From: Nemertoderma westbladi
Lineage: Eukaryota; Xenacoelomorpha; Nemertodermatida; Nemertodermatidae
DNA length: 52,017 nucleotides
Direction of reading: 5' to 3'
Assembly (NCBI GenBank): GCA_032718475.1
Contig: JAUCBJ010000952.1
Span: 1-52,017, forward strand
In this document: positions 23,357-35,699 of the stretch, in pieces
Numbering within the stretch: the first letter of the stretch is position 1
How the letters are laid out: each line of letters starts with the position of its first letter
Translations under genes and position numbers: made by a program
The notes under the pieces: generated by a model
Database searches by the model: none
Told to the model about the DNA's origin: nothing
What the model saw: only the letters and a program-made list of their open reading frames with translations

Positions 23357-26300
23357 TCAGAGACAATTATAACACAACCGCTTATCCCACATGACATCAC
23401 GTCTATCCTTTAGGGATTTCTTCAAGAATTCATCACATCCACTCAAACGATGGGGCCCGTCGCACAATGCACATTTGGGTTTGATGTTGCTTACCTTAAC
23501 TTGGGTTGTGTTATGCACACTTGTTCTTTCTTTGGGCTTTCTTCCATGAATTCTCTTAGGAGACATGGTAGGAGTTACCTGTTCTCTCCTGTCACTGGTT
23601 CGAGACTTAGATTTACTTACGTCTTTCTGTGTTTTGTTGACATAATAAGATTTTCGGTGTCTTTCCCGCTGTTCTCCTCGTGGGAGGTCTGGCTTTCGCC
23701 GTCGTCTGTATAACACACTGGTGTTACCTTTCTCCTAGAAGCGGGTTTTTCACTCACCTTGTCGCCGGTGTCTTCTCTCGGGACTGCTTTAGGAGCTGCA
23801 ATCTTACCTCTCCTTTTAAGAATGACATGGGATCAGCCATGGTAGGGTCTCTTTGTTGCTGGTCCATCATATAGAGAACTTTTTTGTCCCAACGCGTACC
23901 TACTCCACCCTTTGGCAAAGTAGATGCTACGGCTCAAACAACCATGGAACTCTGATATTCATGAGACTTACCTAACCAATCTAGTTGTCTACAGATCTCC
24001 TGAATCTCATCGGAAAACTCTATAATCCCGCTGCTAAGGAACTTTCGGGGCGCTACTAATTTCGCATACAAATACCTAGCTATGTTAGTCCTATTACCAT
24101 ACCTGATGTTTAGTTTATCCCAAACTTTTCTTAATCCATCTGGATGTCCAATAAACTTTAACGCCATTAAATTGGGAGGTCCTTCCTAGCACTCGATGAG
24201 GAATCTAAGTTTCTCTCCATGGGATAGTACGGAACTCTGTATGTTATCTTTATAATATTAATTAAAAGGTAACCATTTCATCTCATCTCCGTTGAACTTG
24301 ATGATCTCTCCCACCTTTACCGCTTGACGGGCTTCGATTCTAGCCATTTGACGCGTAAAACTTTCTTGGGCCATCGTATTATTTAATATCGAGTTATCGG
24401 TATATAAATTTCTCGGATTAGGATCAGGTCTATATGGAATATCATTATTAACGGGTTTATAATTAACCTTAATAGGGTTCACTATAGGAGTTTCTACTTC
24501 ACTAGCAGTATAGATGCGTGTAGGCTCCACACCTTGCGCATGAAATACTTCAGACCTAACAGGTTGACACATTGTTACAAGGGGTGGTGGTATACCCAAT
24601 TGTATATTTACTAATTTATCGCGTTCTAACGCGATACTCTGCTGCACTTCTTGCAACTCTAACCTACCCTCTCTTACTGTTCCCTTTAACTGCTGAAAAG
24701 TCCCTTCCAACTCTCGGACCTGTTGGGAGGAACGTATTCGATATTCCTCCAGCTGCCCGAGCAGGAGATCCATCCCCTGCCGTCCCTCATCCACCCACTC
24801 TACCGCCGAAGCGGGAGCCACCAACATGGTAGCGGGTAGACGAGGGACGACGGGCGACAAATCGTTTATGTCTTGCTTGGCGTCCAGGACCGGGATTGAA
24901 TCAGGGGCTGCTCTACTGGGAACAGGTAGTTTAGTACTGTGCAAAGGGAATTTAGAGTTAGGTTCTGGAAGTACAGGGGTCTCTATCACGGAGGGAGTGG
25001 CTTCGAGAACAGGCCTAATTAATTCAGGCTCATCTACTTTAGTAGGGAGTCTTTCTACTCTAGTAATTTGGTCTGTAGGCTCAGGATTACTTAAGTCTAC
25101 ACTAGCTAGTTGCCTTCTCACAGCCGGAGGCAAGTTAGGCAACTTTTGCTGGTGTGGCGCTCTTCTACGTCCGCTGGAACGAGATTTATTTCCTCTACCT
25201 TCAGGATCCGTTGTATCGCCTTCATCAGAGGAGGTAAATCCCTGTCTTCTGGAAGTAGATCGACTCAGCATCTGCATCTGAGCAGCTGTTCTCTGTTTAT
25301 TTAATTAATCTTGCTTCACTTGAAGATTTTCCAACTCTAGTTGGGCTGTCTCTTCAGATGCCTTCCGTTCTGCTTCTACCACTGCCTCTGCCACTTTTCT
25401 TTCAGCTTCTGCCGCTGCCACTGCCGCTGCCGCTTTTCTTTCAGCTTCTGCCGCTTTTCTTTCAGCTTCTGCCGCTGCCACTGCCGCTGCCGCTTTTCTT
25501 TCAGCTTCTGCCACTGCCACTTTTCTTTCAGCTTCTGCCGCTGCCACTGCCGCTGCCGCTTTTCTTTCAGCTTCTGCCGCTGCCGCTGCTGCTGCTTTTC
25601 TGTCTTCTATTTGTTTTTTCTTTAGCTGCTCTTCTTGTTCCATAGCGATAAAGATGCTTTCATCAAATTTAGCCTGCTCCGCGGCTAATATTTCCGCATC
25701 TAATGAGTCTAACACAAATTTGTCTCCCTCACTATTAGGGTGAAGTCCAGCTAGCCATCTCCTTAATTCTTTGTCACCTATAAATCATTGATAGTCTGAC
25801 AGATAGATGTCAATAGCATCCTTCTTCTGAGGTTTCTCGGATATAGCTTCGCTTTCCACCTGAGAAAAGGTAGCGTCTGTTGACTCTCCATCGTCATGCG
25901 CTCGGTTAGCTGAACTTTCCATAGTGTCGTTCCCTGGACTTTAAGACTCACCCGTTGGAACCAAGTTTTTATAGCCACTTGCAACGACGTGTTTTGGCTT
26001 CTCTTCGAGGCTTCCTTAAAGGCTGAGAGGATTAGTCTGATCCGTAAAATTCGTTCTCGCACTTGATAAAGCAGTTCTCCCTGCTCTTGAGGTCCTTGTC
26101 GTTGTTGAAACAGGTGTTCCTCTAATCGCTCCAAAGAGCTGAAGAATCCCTGGACAAATCCTGCTGCCGACCTCTTCCACACAGCTGGATCTCGAGTGTC
26201 CCTTATTACTCCCATCCTGTATAAGTCCTCCCAGGCCGCTTCCGATAAGTTAAACGGGAGTCCGGGTCCGGGGAAGTTCCATTGTGTCTCGACAATAGAC

Positions 26301-26773
26301 TTCAGTTCCTCCATTGTGTATCCCGCATAACTGTCCTTGGTCGATCACTTACTTCTCGCCCAATCGATTTGATGTTCTTCCACCGCAATCAATACTCTCG
26401 TGAGTACGGCTCCAGGAAGAATTAGAAGTGGGTCTGGATAAACCACTTCTGTCATCCTTGCTCCAATCTCGGGTGTCAACTCTACAGTGTCTGAACTACT
26501 AGAGTTATCGGGCCGCTGAGAAATAAGTTTCTGGTTCGGGTGCTGCTGCTGTTTAACAGCTGCCTCTTGGTCCCGCTTGACTTGAGCCCTAGTGCCTATG
26601 ATAGACCTATGGTGCTTTACTAGCCTAGGGTCTGATACTACTACTGTAGGGATGACCTTTCTTACAGTAGGAGGGGACTTGGACTTCGGTCTCAGATTTT
26701 CTATACTCCTATCTGAGTCACAGACTGTTCTTTCTAGGAGACTATCTGACAGTGTTTGTTTTGTGTCAGCCAT
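23357..26773 (-). pseudogene. Gag of copy A (decayed)
   Basis: Starts MADTKQTLSD at 26773. In order: a charged N-terminal region; TGA near 26345; a helical region starting MEELKSIVET; a frameshift near 25900; an Ala/Glu/Arg coiled coil (25370-25610); TAA near 25303; a Pro-rich part; then the BEL gag core (IKFNGDEMKWLPF, YYKDNIQSS, GEKLRFLIE, FIGHPDGLRKVWDKL) with stops after WLPFN and RFLIEC. A zinc-binding tail follows (CALCDGPHRLSGCDEF... CYNC). Such Gag proteins assemble particles and bind RNA. Only the gag core and zinc tail resemble copy B, so the two gags are different families. Confidence 0.75.
25370..25612 (-). repeat. Ala-rich coding minisatellite in gag
   Basis: Tandem copies encoding AEAERKAAAAVAA-type units, with block lengths that are multiples of three so the frame is kept. 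The predicted protein is a long charged helix. Confidence 0.85.
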
Positions 26774-26913
26774 GTTTGATTTTTCAGTTGAATGCCTACT
26801 ACTATAACGACAGTTAAATAAGTCTAGTAATTCAGTATCCACTGTAAGCAAGTAATCAGTTACCGATACTGTCACTCAGTGTAACGTGATATATATAATA
26901 TATTAGAATACTG

Positions 26914-27151
26914 GTATACACTTATAGTATATATATAAGTATTATTACAGACTAGGATTAGTCACAGAATACTGGTATATAACTTCAGCATAAATTTATA
27001 TAAATATATATAATAAGCCTACCGTAAATACCAGTATACACCTATAGTATATATAAGTATTATTATAGACTAGGATTTTTTACAGAATACCGGTATATAA
27101 TTTCTGCCTAAAGTTATAGAAATAAATATAATAAGCCTATCGTAAATACCG
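26914..27151. repeat. 120-bp tandem duplication in copy A 5' UTR
   Basis: Two units start at GTATACAC (26914 and 27034) and share GACTAGGATT and AATAAGCCTA. They lie just upstream of gag in the element's sense. Confidence 0.8.
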
Positions 27152-27493
27152 GTAATGTCAATTATTGATAATAACTGCATTTCTGAATTTTAGGGTTACT
27201 TTCCTTTACCTTTTACTGTTATTAAGCAGTAGTCCAACTGATATTAAGGGGGGGGGGGGGGGGGGGGTAGCATCGTTTTTGAAAAAAAAATGATTTTCGT
27301 TTTTTTTATTGATTATATTGTCCAAAATTTTATGGGGAACCCGAATCTGCAATCCGTTTTACAAAATTTTGCTTAGTTATTGAGATAGCACTATTTATAT
27401 TACTGGAGTTTGGAAGAAGATCCGCATTTTTTAAACAATTTTCGACTTTACAAAAATTCAATATACAGTATGGAGCTCCTGGGTTGTGCACCG

Positions 27494-27672
27494 TTAGGTC
27501 CAAGTACTGGTAGGTTCCGTATCTTTGTTTGCTAAATTTGGGTCATTGGCGGATTCACCGCCTGGCCCGATCGATAGACATTGGCATTACAATACTAATG
27601 CCACTGGATCTAAATTTTGACCCGAAGATTCAGATATAGATCCAAAGTTAGCAAATAAAGAAATGGACCTAA
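27494..27672. repeat. Inverted repeat upstream of the transposase gene
   Basis: TTAGGTCCA (27494) pairs with TGGACCTAA (27664), and inside it TTTGTTTGCTAA pairs imperfectly with TTAGCAAATAAA. A second hairpin, TGGCATTA/TAATGCCA, lies at 27582-27603. It could be a subterminal transposase-binding or promoter structure. Confidence 0.6.
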
Positions 27673-27825
27673 CTCGACTTTGACCTAACGCTACATACTA
27701 CCGTACCAGCTCTTATTCTTCATGGCGGGAAATTTGAACTACTGTAGTATTCATGGGGTTTGCTATATACAAATTGTATTCAGTTGTTCTACCGGTACCT
27801 AGTGTTGCCACATTTGAGAGCTGCA

Positions 27826-30377
27826 ATGCCGAGATTGAAAGCTTTATCAAGGCTTACTAAGAGCCGACAGGTTGAACTACAGAAGGCGCAGTACCTGTCA
27901 CGCCATCCCGTGGAGTCCGCAAATGTCGAATTAGTGGAAGAAGTAAACAAGACGATAATAACAGCGAGTACTGACAAGTTAGGAGATAATACGAACAACT
28001 GTAATGAATTCTCGAACAGTACAACTGGATACCGTATAATGAGTATGCGGAATATCACAGACCTAGTAGGACGTGCTCATAATAGCGGCGGGTGCCCCGG
28101 AGAGTTGAAGGTCGAACAGTTGGCCCATCTTACACTCGGGATTGACTCTGTTGCTTATTTTCAGTGTTCACATTGTGAGTTTAGCGATATTTTGCAGTGT
28201 GCTGAAGGAAAGTATGGAACAGATGATACTGTTTACACTAAACAGCACTCTGCTGATTTGAATAGCCGAATGGTCTATGGCCTTTGTGAGACTGGAAACG
28301 GCATAGAAACCTTATACACTATCTGTCAGTGCTTGGAAATGCCGTGCACATTAGCAAATTCAATATGGACATTCAACATCAATAAGATCAACGCAGTTGT
28401 GTCTAATCTGGCAGAGGAGAAGATGAGTGAAGCGCGAAAGGCTTTGAAGCTCAAAGTTGGTTCAGATGTAAGTACTGTACTGTATGTAGGATAATAATAT
28501 ATTGTATACCGGTAGATCTATAATTCTCGGTTCAGCCGCCAATGTCTGCCTCTGTCCATTTGTCGGACATGGGGTACCATAGGGTGGTTAAAAATGTGTG
28601 TGTATGTGTGTTTGTCCATCTACACATCAGCGATCTATTTTCCCCCTGTCAGATTGGGCTAAAAATTCAACAGAATACATAATTGAGTACTCTGAGTGGT
28701 ATAGGCTGTGTGGCAAGTCGTCGTTGTCTGTGTGTGTGTTTGTTTGTTTATCTTTGCATACACGCACACTGTCCTAGGCTCTACGCCTACGGGTATTAAT
28801 CAGCTAGTATGAATATATAATGTATGTACCGGTAGTAATATCGTAAGTTATATATAAATAAATACAACATCACATAAATACTCATGTACTGTTCTATATA
28901 CTTCACTAAATACTCCTATTTATATACTGAATAAATACTACACACTACTTTTATCGTACTAAATAATACTTTGAATATTTTTATTGCCGAGCTACCGGTA
29001 TGTGTAGTTGTGAATTGTTGTTACTATTATTGTTATTGTTGAGAATAAATTTCACTTTCACTAATTATATTGTTTTAGGTCACTGTCTCTTTCGATGGCA
29101 CATGGGGTACCCGTGGGCATACCTCAAACAGTGGGGTGGGAGCAGTCATTGGGATGGCAACTGGAAAAATTCTAGACTACGCAATGAGAAATAAAATTTG
29201 CAATGCTTGTGAATTTGCCCCATATCCTAAAGACTCAGAGTCATATATTTCATTTATGGAAAACCATATACCGCAATGTCCAGGCAGATACTCAAGCAGT
29301 AGCGGGTCTATGGAAGCAGACATAGCCATAGAACTATTTCAGAAGTCTGTTGATGGAAAGGACTCTGATAGTCATGGACTCAGTTATACATCTGTAGTCT
29401 GTGATGGAGATTCAACGGCATACAATGCCGTTGCTGATATATACGGATCTTGTAACGATTGCGAAACTTACAGCAAGAAATCAAATAAGGAGAAACTTCT
29501 CTTCAATGAATCTGACACGGGTAAGGCGATCTGGGCGAAGCATGACACTGGGGATGTCCAGTGTAAACGCGTAAACAAGATTGACTGCGTAAACCACGTC
29601 AAGAAGAGACTTGGAAAGGCTCTACGCGATTTGAAGGACTCACACAAGGGCAAACTCGCAGATGGAAAGTTTATTGGTGGTGCGAAGCATAGACTGACTC
29701 TATCAACTATAGAAAGACTGAGCCGTTACTATGGCAACGCCATTAGATCGTCCATCGACAGGTCAGCTAGAACCCAGGTGGAAATTTCGGCGTGTGTCCA
29801 GACAATGAAGAGAAACATTCTAGCATCGTTTAGGCATGGGATACGCCATGGAACTGATGAAGATGTCCATAAATTCTGCCCAGATAATAACTGGTGTTCA
29901 TACAAAAAGGATGGGAAACACATAGACAAAGACTACCACTTGGACCCAATATTCTTATCTCTTTTGTTGCCTGTGTATAGACGGTTATCAGATATTAACC
30001 TGCTCAGGCGGTGTGTTCCCGGATATACGCAGAACGTTAGTGAATCCTTCAATAGCCTCATCTGGGCAAGAGCTCCCAAACATAAGTTTTGGGGTAGACA
30101 GCGCATATCTTTAGCAGTTGCAGCTGGAGTCCTTGCCTTCAATGAGGGTGCTACAGCTAGGAACCTTGTCCTCGGCAAGTTGTCCAAACAGACTATCGAA
30201 AAAACATCGGCAGCCACGGTGTTGGCTCAGAGGAGTGACAGTAGAAGGATCGCTGGCTCGATTCGAAAGTTGAAACGTGCCAAATACTCCAGGAAAGGTA
30301 GCAAGTCTAAGAAGGCTGGTCTACTAGCCGGTGATGACCAAGCATATATCCCAGGTGGCTTCGGGGATGCTATGTAA
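27826..30377 (+). CDS. Kolobok / Mutator-like-domain transposase, two exons
   Basis: Exon 1 is 27826-28467 and exon 2 is 29079-30377, with donor GAT|GTAAGT and acceptor TTTTAG|GTC, phase 0, giving 646 residues with no internal stop. An AATAAA at 30477-30482 follows the stop. The N-terminal half has a CSHC pair and other cysteines. Exon 2 opens with VTVSFDGTWGTRGHTS, then CNAC, SSGSMEADIA, CDGDSTAYNAV, NHVKKRLGKALRDLK and a GGAKHRLT segment with YYGNAIR. This order is that of the metazoan Mutator-like transposase domain. Asp in SFDGTW and in CDGDS are likely catalytic; the third residue is not assigned. The C-terminus is Lys/Arg-rich. It would cut and paste the surrounding element. Confidence 0.85.
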
Positions 30378-31465
30378 GAACACTAGTAGGTTCCTCAAGA
30401 CTATGAAATCGTGTTTGGGTTTATATATTTGGCTTAGGATTAGAGGCCTATACATTATACAGTATTTTTCAGAATGAATAAAACTGTGATTGCCAAATAG
30501 ATGGTTTATTTGCTATTTTGTTTTATACTGTATTCAGCCAAGCTGTGTATCATAATTGATCAAAATATCAGACAGACAGACAGACTGTCTGTCTGTCTGT
30601 AATGACAAAAAGACTAGAGCAGATCCACATAACTAACCCATGGATTTAAAAAACAACCTGCCATGCTTCTCTCCATTACTGAAAATCTATTCATATTTTT
30701 AGCTGAATTCATGCTAAATTGCAATGCTACTGGTCACAGTCAGTGAGACAGACAGATGGACAGACGGACACACGGACATCGGATTGAAAAAATAACCTGG
30801 CCATGTTATTCCCCGGTGTCGAAAACCCCCCTGTGCATATTTTTGTTGGAAATTCTGTTGAAATCATTTCGAAAGAAGTGATTCTTTCGAAAATATATTG
30901 AAAAATCTCTTCATTTGAACTTTGAAGGCATTTATCTCAGAATGGTTTTTTTTCTCTTCAAAACCCTACTAGTCTGTCATTTTTGAAGCTATTGATCTGA
31001 ATTTTGGATATGATGTCAGCAGCGCACTTCTCGACAAAACTTCCAGGTCAGAATTTTCAAATTATTTGAAAACAATCTTGTTTTTCCCAATAAAAGATCG
31101 GTTCAACTGATGTGCAAATTTGTAGCGCCACCTAGTGGCCATTTTTGGAAATTTTCAAAATCAGAGCTGAAAGCTTTCAATTTATACCTTATTGAAAGCA
31201 TTATTACCAAATCTTACATTCCCATGGAAAGTAGATCTAAAGCATTAGGGTTTCAATTAATTTTAATTAAAAATGTAAATAATTCGATTAAAAATTTAAT
31301 CATTTTAATTAAAAATAAATTTTTTTCCAGAAACGTGAAGAGCAACATCTGTAGGAGCCTTGGACCAAATAATGTGGTCTAGAAATCAAAATTGTCCTTG
31401 CTATAAGCAAAACCGTGGAGCAAGTCCAAAAGGATGCTACCCCCCCCCCCCCCCCCCCCCCCCCC

Positions 31466-33035
31466 TTAACCCTATTAGTACCGGGCTATAAAATGTTGTA
31501 CAAATACCGGGGGGGGGGGGGGGGGTCATATTGACCCCCCCCCTCTAAAATCTACAAATATTTACGAAAACGTCTGATTTTTTGTTTGTACGTAGGTATC
31601 ACTTGTCTGGATTCGACCGAAATAAAAAATTTTCGAAAAAATGTACTGGGGTGGTTATATTGCAGCACCAAAATTACAAGTAGTGCACAATTTTCACCAA
31701 ATTTGAAAGTTAAATTTTCGGCTAATTATTTTTCAATACAGGTTTTCTGGGGTGCAAAATACATTGGAAAATATTAAAAAATTATATGATTACTATAAAT
31801 GGCTGTTTAGTCCTCTCTGCATAGGAAAAAAATGAAAAAAACAAGTAACCAGCACTTTTCAGTTAGAACACAAAATTTTTAATTCACTTATACGATGCTA
31901 TAAATTCACATTTGCAGGTTTTCGAGGGCGCTGATTCTAATGGAATACATTTCTAATGTGCCAGATCATTGCTACTTGTATTTTTCGGCGCAATTTGGCA
32001 AATTTTGGTGCTAGCACCAAATTTCGTACCCATCACCAAAAAGTACAAGTTTGCGATGTCCAGTGCTGTTTTTATTGATTCCATCGGATTCAGGACCCTC
32101 ATAAACCCGTATAACGCAAGAAACAAGGTGATACTATCTACTTATCAATTTGCATATTTTCCAAAATTTGGTGCTGGCACAACAATTTTCACCCACCGGC
32201 GAAAAATACAAGTTTGAGAACTCTTATGAAATTTTTACTGATTCCATTGAATTCAGAACCATCACAAACCCGTATAACGCAAGAAACAAGGTGACACAAT
32301 CAATTGATATATTTGATGGTTTTCAAAATTTGGTGCTAGCACCACATTTTGCACCCACATCCGAAAAATACAAGTTTGAGATGTCTAGTTCGATAATTAT
32401 ATTTTCCATTGAATTCAGAACAGCCTTAAACCTCTAAAACGCAAGAAATAAATTGTCACAAGCAATTTTATCTATTGAATGGATTTTCAAAATTTCGTGC
32501 TAGCACCAAAATTTGCACACAGCACCGAAAAATACAAGTTTGATATGCTTGGTGCAACTCGTATATATTTCATCGAATCCAGAAATCCAAAAAACCCCAA
32601 TTGCGTAAAAAACAAGTTTCAAACGTTCAATTTACAAAATTGACTTATTTCAAAATTTGGTGCTGGCACCAAAATTTGGTACCCGCCGAAAAATACAAGT
32701 TTGAAATTTCTAAATCAATTTATATGAATTCCATCAAATTTCTAACACCAAAAAACCGGTGTAAATCAAAAATAAAGATGTTATAATTCATATTTAATGA
32801 AATGTAATTTTCAAAAAACGTCTCAAAAAAAGTGCCAAAAGTAGGGTTAAAAAATGGTGCTATAACTCGAAAAGTACCCAATATTTTTGAAAACGGTTTT
32901 CACTACTAGGAAGAAAATAGATTTTTAGGAAAAGTCATAAAATTTCAGATTCCCAACTGCGTTTGTTTCAGAATTATAATAAAAAAACCATGGGATGGGT
33001 CATATTGACCCCCCCCCCGGGTTTAATAGGGTTAA
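31466..33035. mobile_element. Non-autonomous piggyBac-type element
   Basis: Ends read TTAACCCTATTA (31466) and, in reverse complement from the right, TTAACCCTATTA (to 33035), typical of piggyBac with its TTAA target. Just inside, both ends carry G-tracts around the palindrome GGGTCATATTGACCC, as known for several piggyBac families. There is no transposase ORF. The element shares its left TTAA with the Kolobok next door. Confidence 0.82.
31980..32760. repeat. ~163-bp internal tandem repeat, five units
   Basis: Units can be phased by AAATACAAGTTTG-like words at about 32042, 32204, 32366, 32532 and 32692. Each contains TTGGTGCTRGCACCA-type palindromes. The units have diverged 15-30% by eye. Confidence 0.8.
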
Positions 33036-35640
33036 GACCTAATTGGTGTATAACAGGCATACTATTTTATAAATCGGTTTGAGTTGATTTATAATATATT
33101 ATGTACCCGTACAAGGGTTTTTGACAATATTTGAAATAATTGTTATTATTTTTGGGTAAGGAGTCACTACACAGAAGCTGCACGCTCTCAGTGGAGTGCT
33201 ACTTGTTGGACACTAAAACGAATAATTCTACTTTACTTAGTTACTAAATCACTACAAATTACTTACAATTACAGTGGGAGATTACAATCTCTAAATAAAC
33301 ACTAAAATTTACACATACAATTTTTTAGGGTAATTTTACAAGAAATCTACGAACCAGTCTAACAAGGAGTTAGAATTTATGGTTATTACAAACTGACAGG
33401 AACTACGGTATTTGAAACAATAAAGCAGTAAGTAGTAAGTAAATTGCGTTGTCCAGATAAGAAAATACCACCGTCTGACGACTTATAGCCGTAGTGCTAT
33501 AAGTACTACGTTATGTACCCGGAGTGTCCTTACCTAGAAGTTAATTACCGCAGCCAACCAGAGCTAACGTGCCTATTAACCACTTTACAACACAAATATA
33601 CTGCCTACACACTAAATTACTTTCGGAAAGCACTGTACACTAAACCCTAAATTAGGTACAAGTACTTATACAACAAATAACCAGCAGTTAAATATACTTG
33701 TACAGCCAAAAGAACCACGGTATCTGCTGGAGTGACCGGAGCACAAAATCACCAGTCTTTACCTACGCCAAGCAGCCCTGATGTAGTACCGGAGATAATT
33801 TAACTATAACGGTATGTATAACAAGCACAATTACTGTAGGAATAAACTTGGGGGGTTGTAGGTTGCGAATACTCCCATAAACTCTGAATAATAAATATTA
33901 CGCTACCCGTGCAGACTATACAAACAAAATACAGACCAAATGCTGGCAGACTACTGTCAAGCTACAGTATATGCAGACTCCGAAATGGTTAGTTAGTAGG
34001 CCTTCTAACTGAGTAGTACGACTTATTCTTTCGGGGGGGGGGGGGGGGGGGGGGATTTACCTTACAGCACTGGATGTCTCCACCTTCCTAACTAGTACTT
34101 TATCGGACATACACTCTACACACACTGCAATCGGTTCAGACCTAACAACAGCCAGACAACAATCTAGCCTACAAATTATTTGTACAATTTGAGTGGGCTT
34201 ACACGCCTTCTGCTCAATATCACACTTACAGATAAATAAAACTGACAGAAATAAGTAAAATCCCAATAAAAAACCAGGGCTGCAGTCCCTGATTAAATAT
34301 CAAGACCTACCGGTATATAATTATCAAAATTGAATAATACTGCTGTACCTGTAAGTACCGGTTCAGGTAGTTGGGTAGTTAGGCCTACAGTTCACCGTCC
34401 GACCGGTACATATAACTTTATTGCCTACGGTGCAATAAAGAAACTAAAATCTATTATTGTTCGCGCTTTCAGACCTTTAGCAGTTTAACCTGCCAATTTT
34501 AGTTGTCCTCTTGTTTATAAATCGACTTTAGCCTATAACAATTATTTAGTGCACATGAAGTTACATTAGCCGAAGCCAGTCTATGCGCGATCATTCACCC
34601 ACTGTTAAGGGAGACTGGATTCGGGTTCTTTGAAAGTTATTGCGGTGTAGACCTTCTGTATTATTCGATTGATCGTTACTATATAATCTCTGACAAATAT
34701 ATTTACTTTCGGGAAAATATTAACAGTTCCTTTAGGACGTGGCGCTTTAAGTATATAAAACAGAGTTATGACTTATACTAAACACAACGAGATGGCTACT
34801 GAGTTTCGTAAATAGCGCATTTATTAGGAGATGCTTTATTATCTGTCACACTACTTTACACGACTTCACACTACTTCACACTGATCTGCCGACCGTCACT
34901 GAATTTGATCATATATAAGGAGGATAGCAACTGACACATGTAGGGATTATGAAATAGCATTTAATTCACACAAAAACCACTATAATGAAAGTTGCAATTG
35001 CTACAGGTAACCAGTCCCTCTTACTTTCAGTAATCAAGAAGATTGGGGGTTTTATGATTATTTCTCGGTATTATCCAAATATATCAGCAATATATCCATA
35101 TAACAACAATTAATAACAGAAGTAAAATAATGCGGTGAACAATCAGTATGTGTTACGTAATGCAAAGACGTAATGCATTGAGTTGTGTTATTCAGTTTGT
35201 TCAGTAATGCGTTGCAGTGGATTGATAATAGATTTACGTTCTTATAATCAAAGCCATCTAATGTTTTGGCCAAAGTCTGAAACTTCCACAGAAGCACAGA
35301 AGAATTCTAAGCCGGTGTTCTGAGGCTTAGAAAGGTAAACAAAAACCGTAATGCATTGCGCGGTTTTACATAGGCCCTTGTCAGAAATAAAGTGAAAATC
35401 GCTCTGATTGGCTGACTAGGCAGAACAAAGAGGTTCCACGTTGACAGTAAATCAGCTGACAGATTTCGTCATCTGAGCTCCAGTCTTTTAGAGTATTATG
35501 CGCATTGCGGCAAAAAATGACTTGTTATGTCCGCTAAAGCACCTACACAGTACACTGCGGGAAAAATGACTTGTTATGTCCGCAAAAGCTTTTACATATA
35601 TTATTAGAACAATAAATCTGGAATAAATTTGTCAACTATA
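33036..35640. other. Unassigned 2.6 kb, possibly the 5' end of copy A
   Basis: No convincing gene. It holds 22 consecutive G (34033-34054), a TATATAAAA at about 34752 on the plus strand, and a 52-bp-spaced duplication of ATGACTTGTTATGTCCGC (35515 and 35567). The 13600 LTR sequence was not recognised here. It would be copy A's 5' UTR and LTR if the two DNA transposons simply landed in it, but this is unproven. Confidence 0.35.
34033..34054. repeat. G22 homopolymer
   Basis: Uninterrupted run of 22 G, not at a recognised element end. Confidence 0.95.
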
Positions 35641-35699
35641 AATAACATTACAAATTACAGTAATACGAGTTTTTCAGACATGCTCCCATGGGCACGACA

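Larger units (their letters stand above)
13600..27243 (-). mobile_element. BEL/Pao-like LTR retrotransposon, copy A (defective)
   Basis: Minus-strand element inserted in the LINE. From right to left: gag pieces, zinc knuckle, protease fused to integrase C-terminus, extra ORF, AT-rich 3' region and LTR. The left boundary is set by alignment to copy B (both continue into CCCTGCAATATCCTACTGTA). The right LTR was not found; the 5' side is split by two DNA transposons at 27244-33035 and may continue from 33036. RT, RNase H and the integrase core are absent. The 3' half matches copy B closely; the gag/protease half does not. Confidence 0.75.
27244..31469 (+). mobile_element. Kolobok-type DNA transposon, apparently intact
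   Basis: TTAA at both ends (27244-27247; 31466-31469). The left terminus is 20 G followed by TAGCATC; the right terminus in reverse complement is 26 G followed by TAGCATC. Internal length is about 4.2 kb with one two-exon transposase gene. The TTAA duplication, G-starting ends and the transposase type point to Kolobok; the superfamily name is inference. It sits in the 5' region of copy A. The 3' part includes a perfect palindrome of CAGA/TCTG repeats near 30570-30600. Confidence 0.85.

Noticed and set aside
25341-25645. Leu/Phe- and Cys-rich plus-strand ORFs
   Set aside because: They are the antisense of the Ala/Glu/Arg gag minisatellite.
34057-34291. Minus-strand exon with a hydrophobic segment and many cysteines (LFLSVLFICKC)
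   Set aside because: It has splice-like edges but no ATG, no partner exons and no recognised family; an AT-rich chance ORF cannot be excluded.
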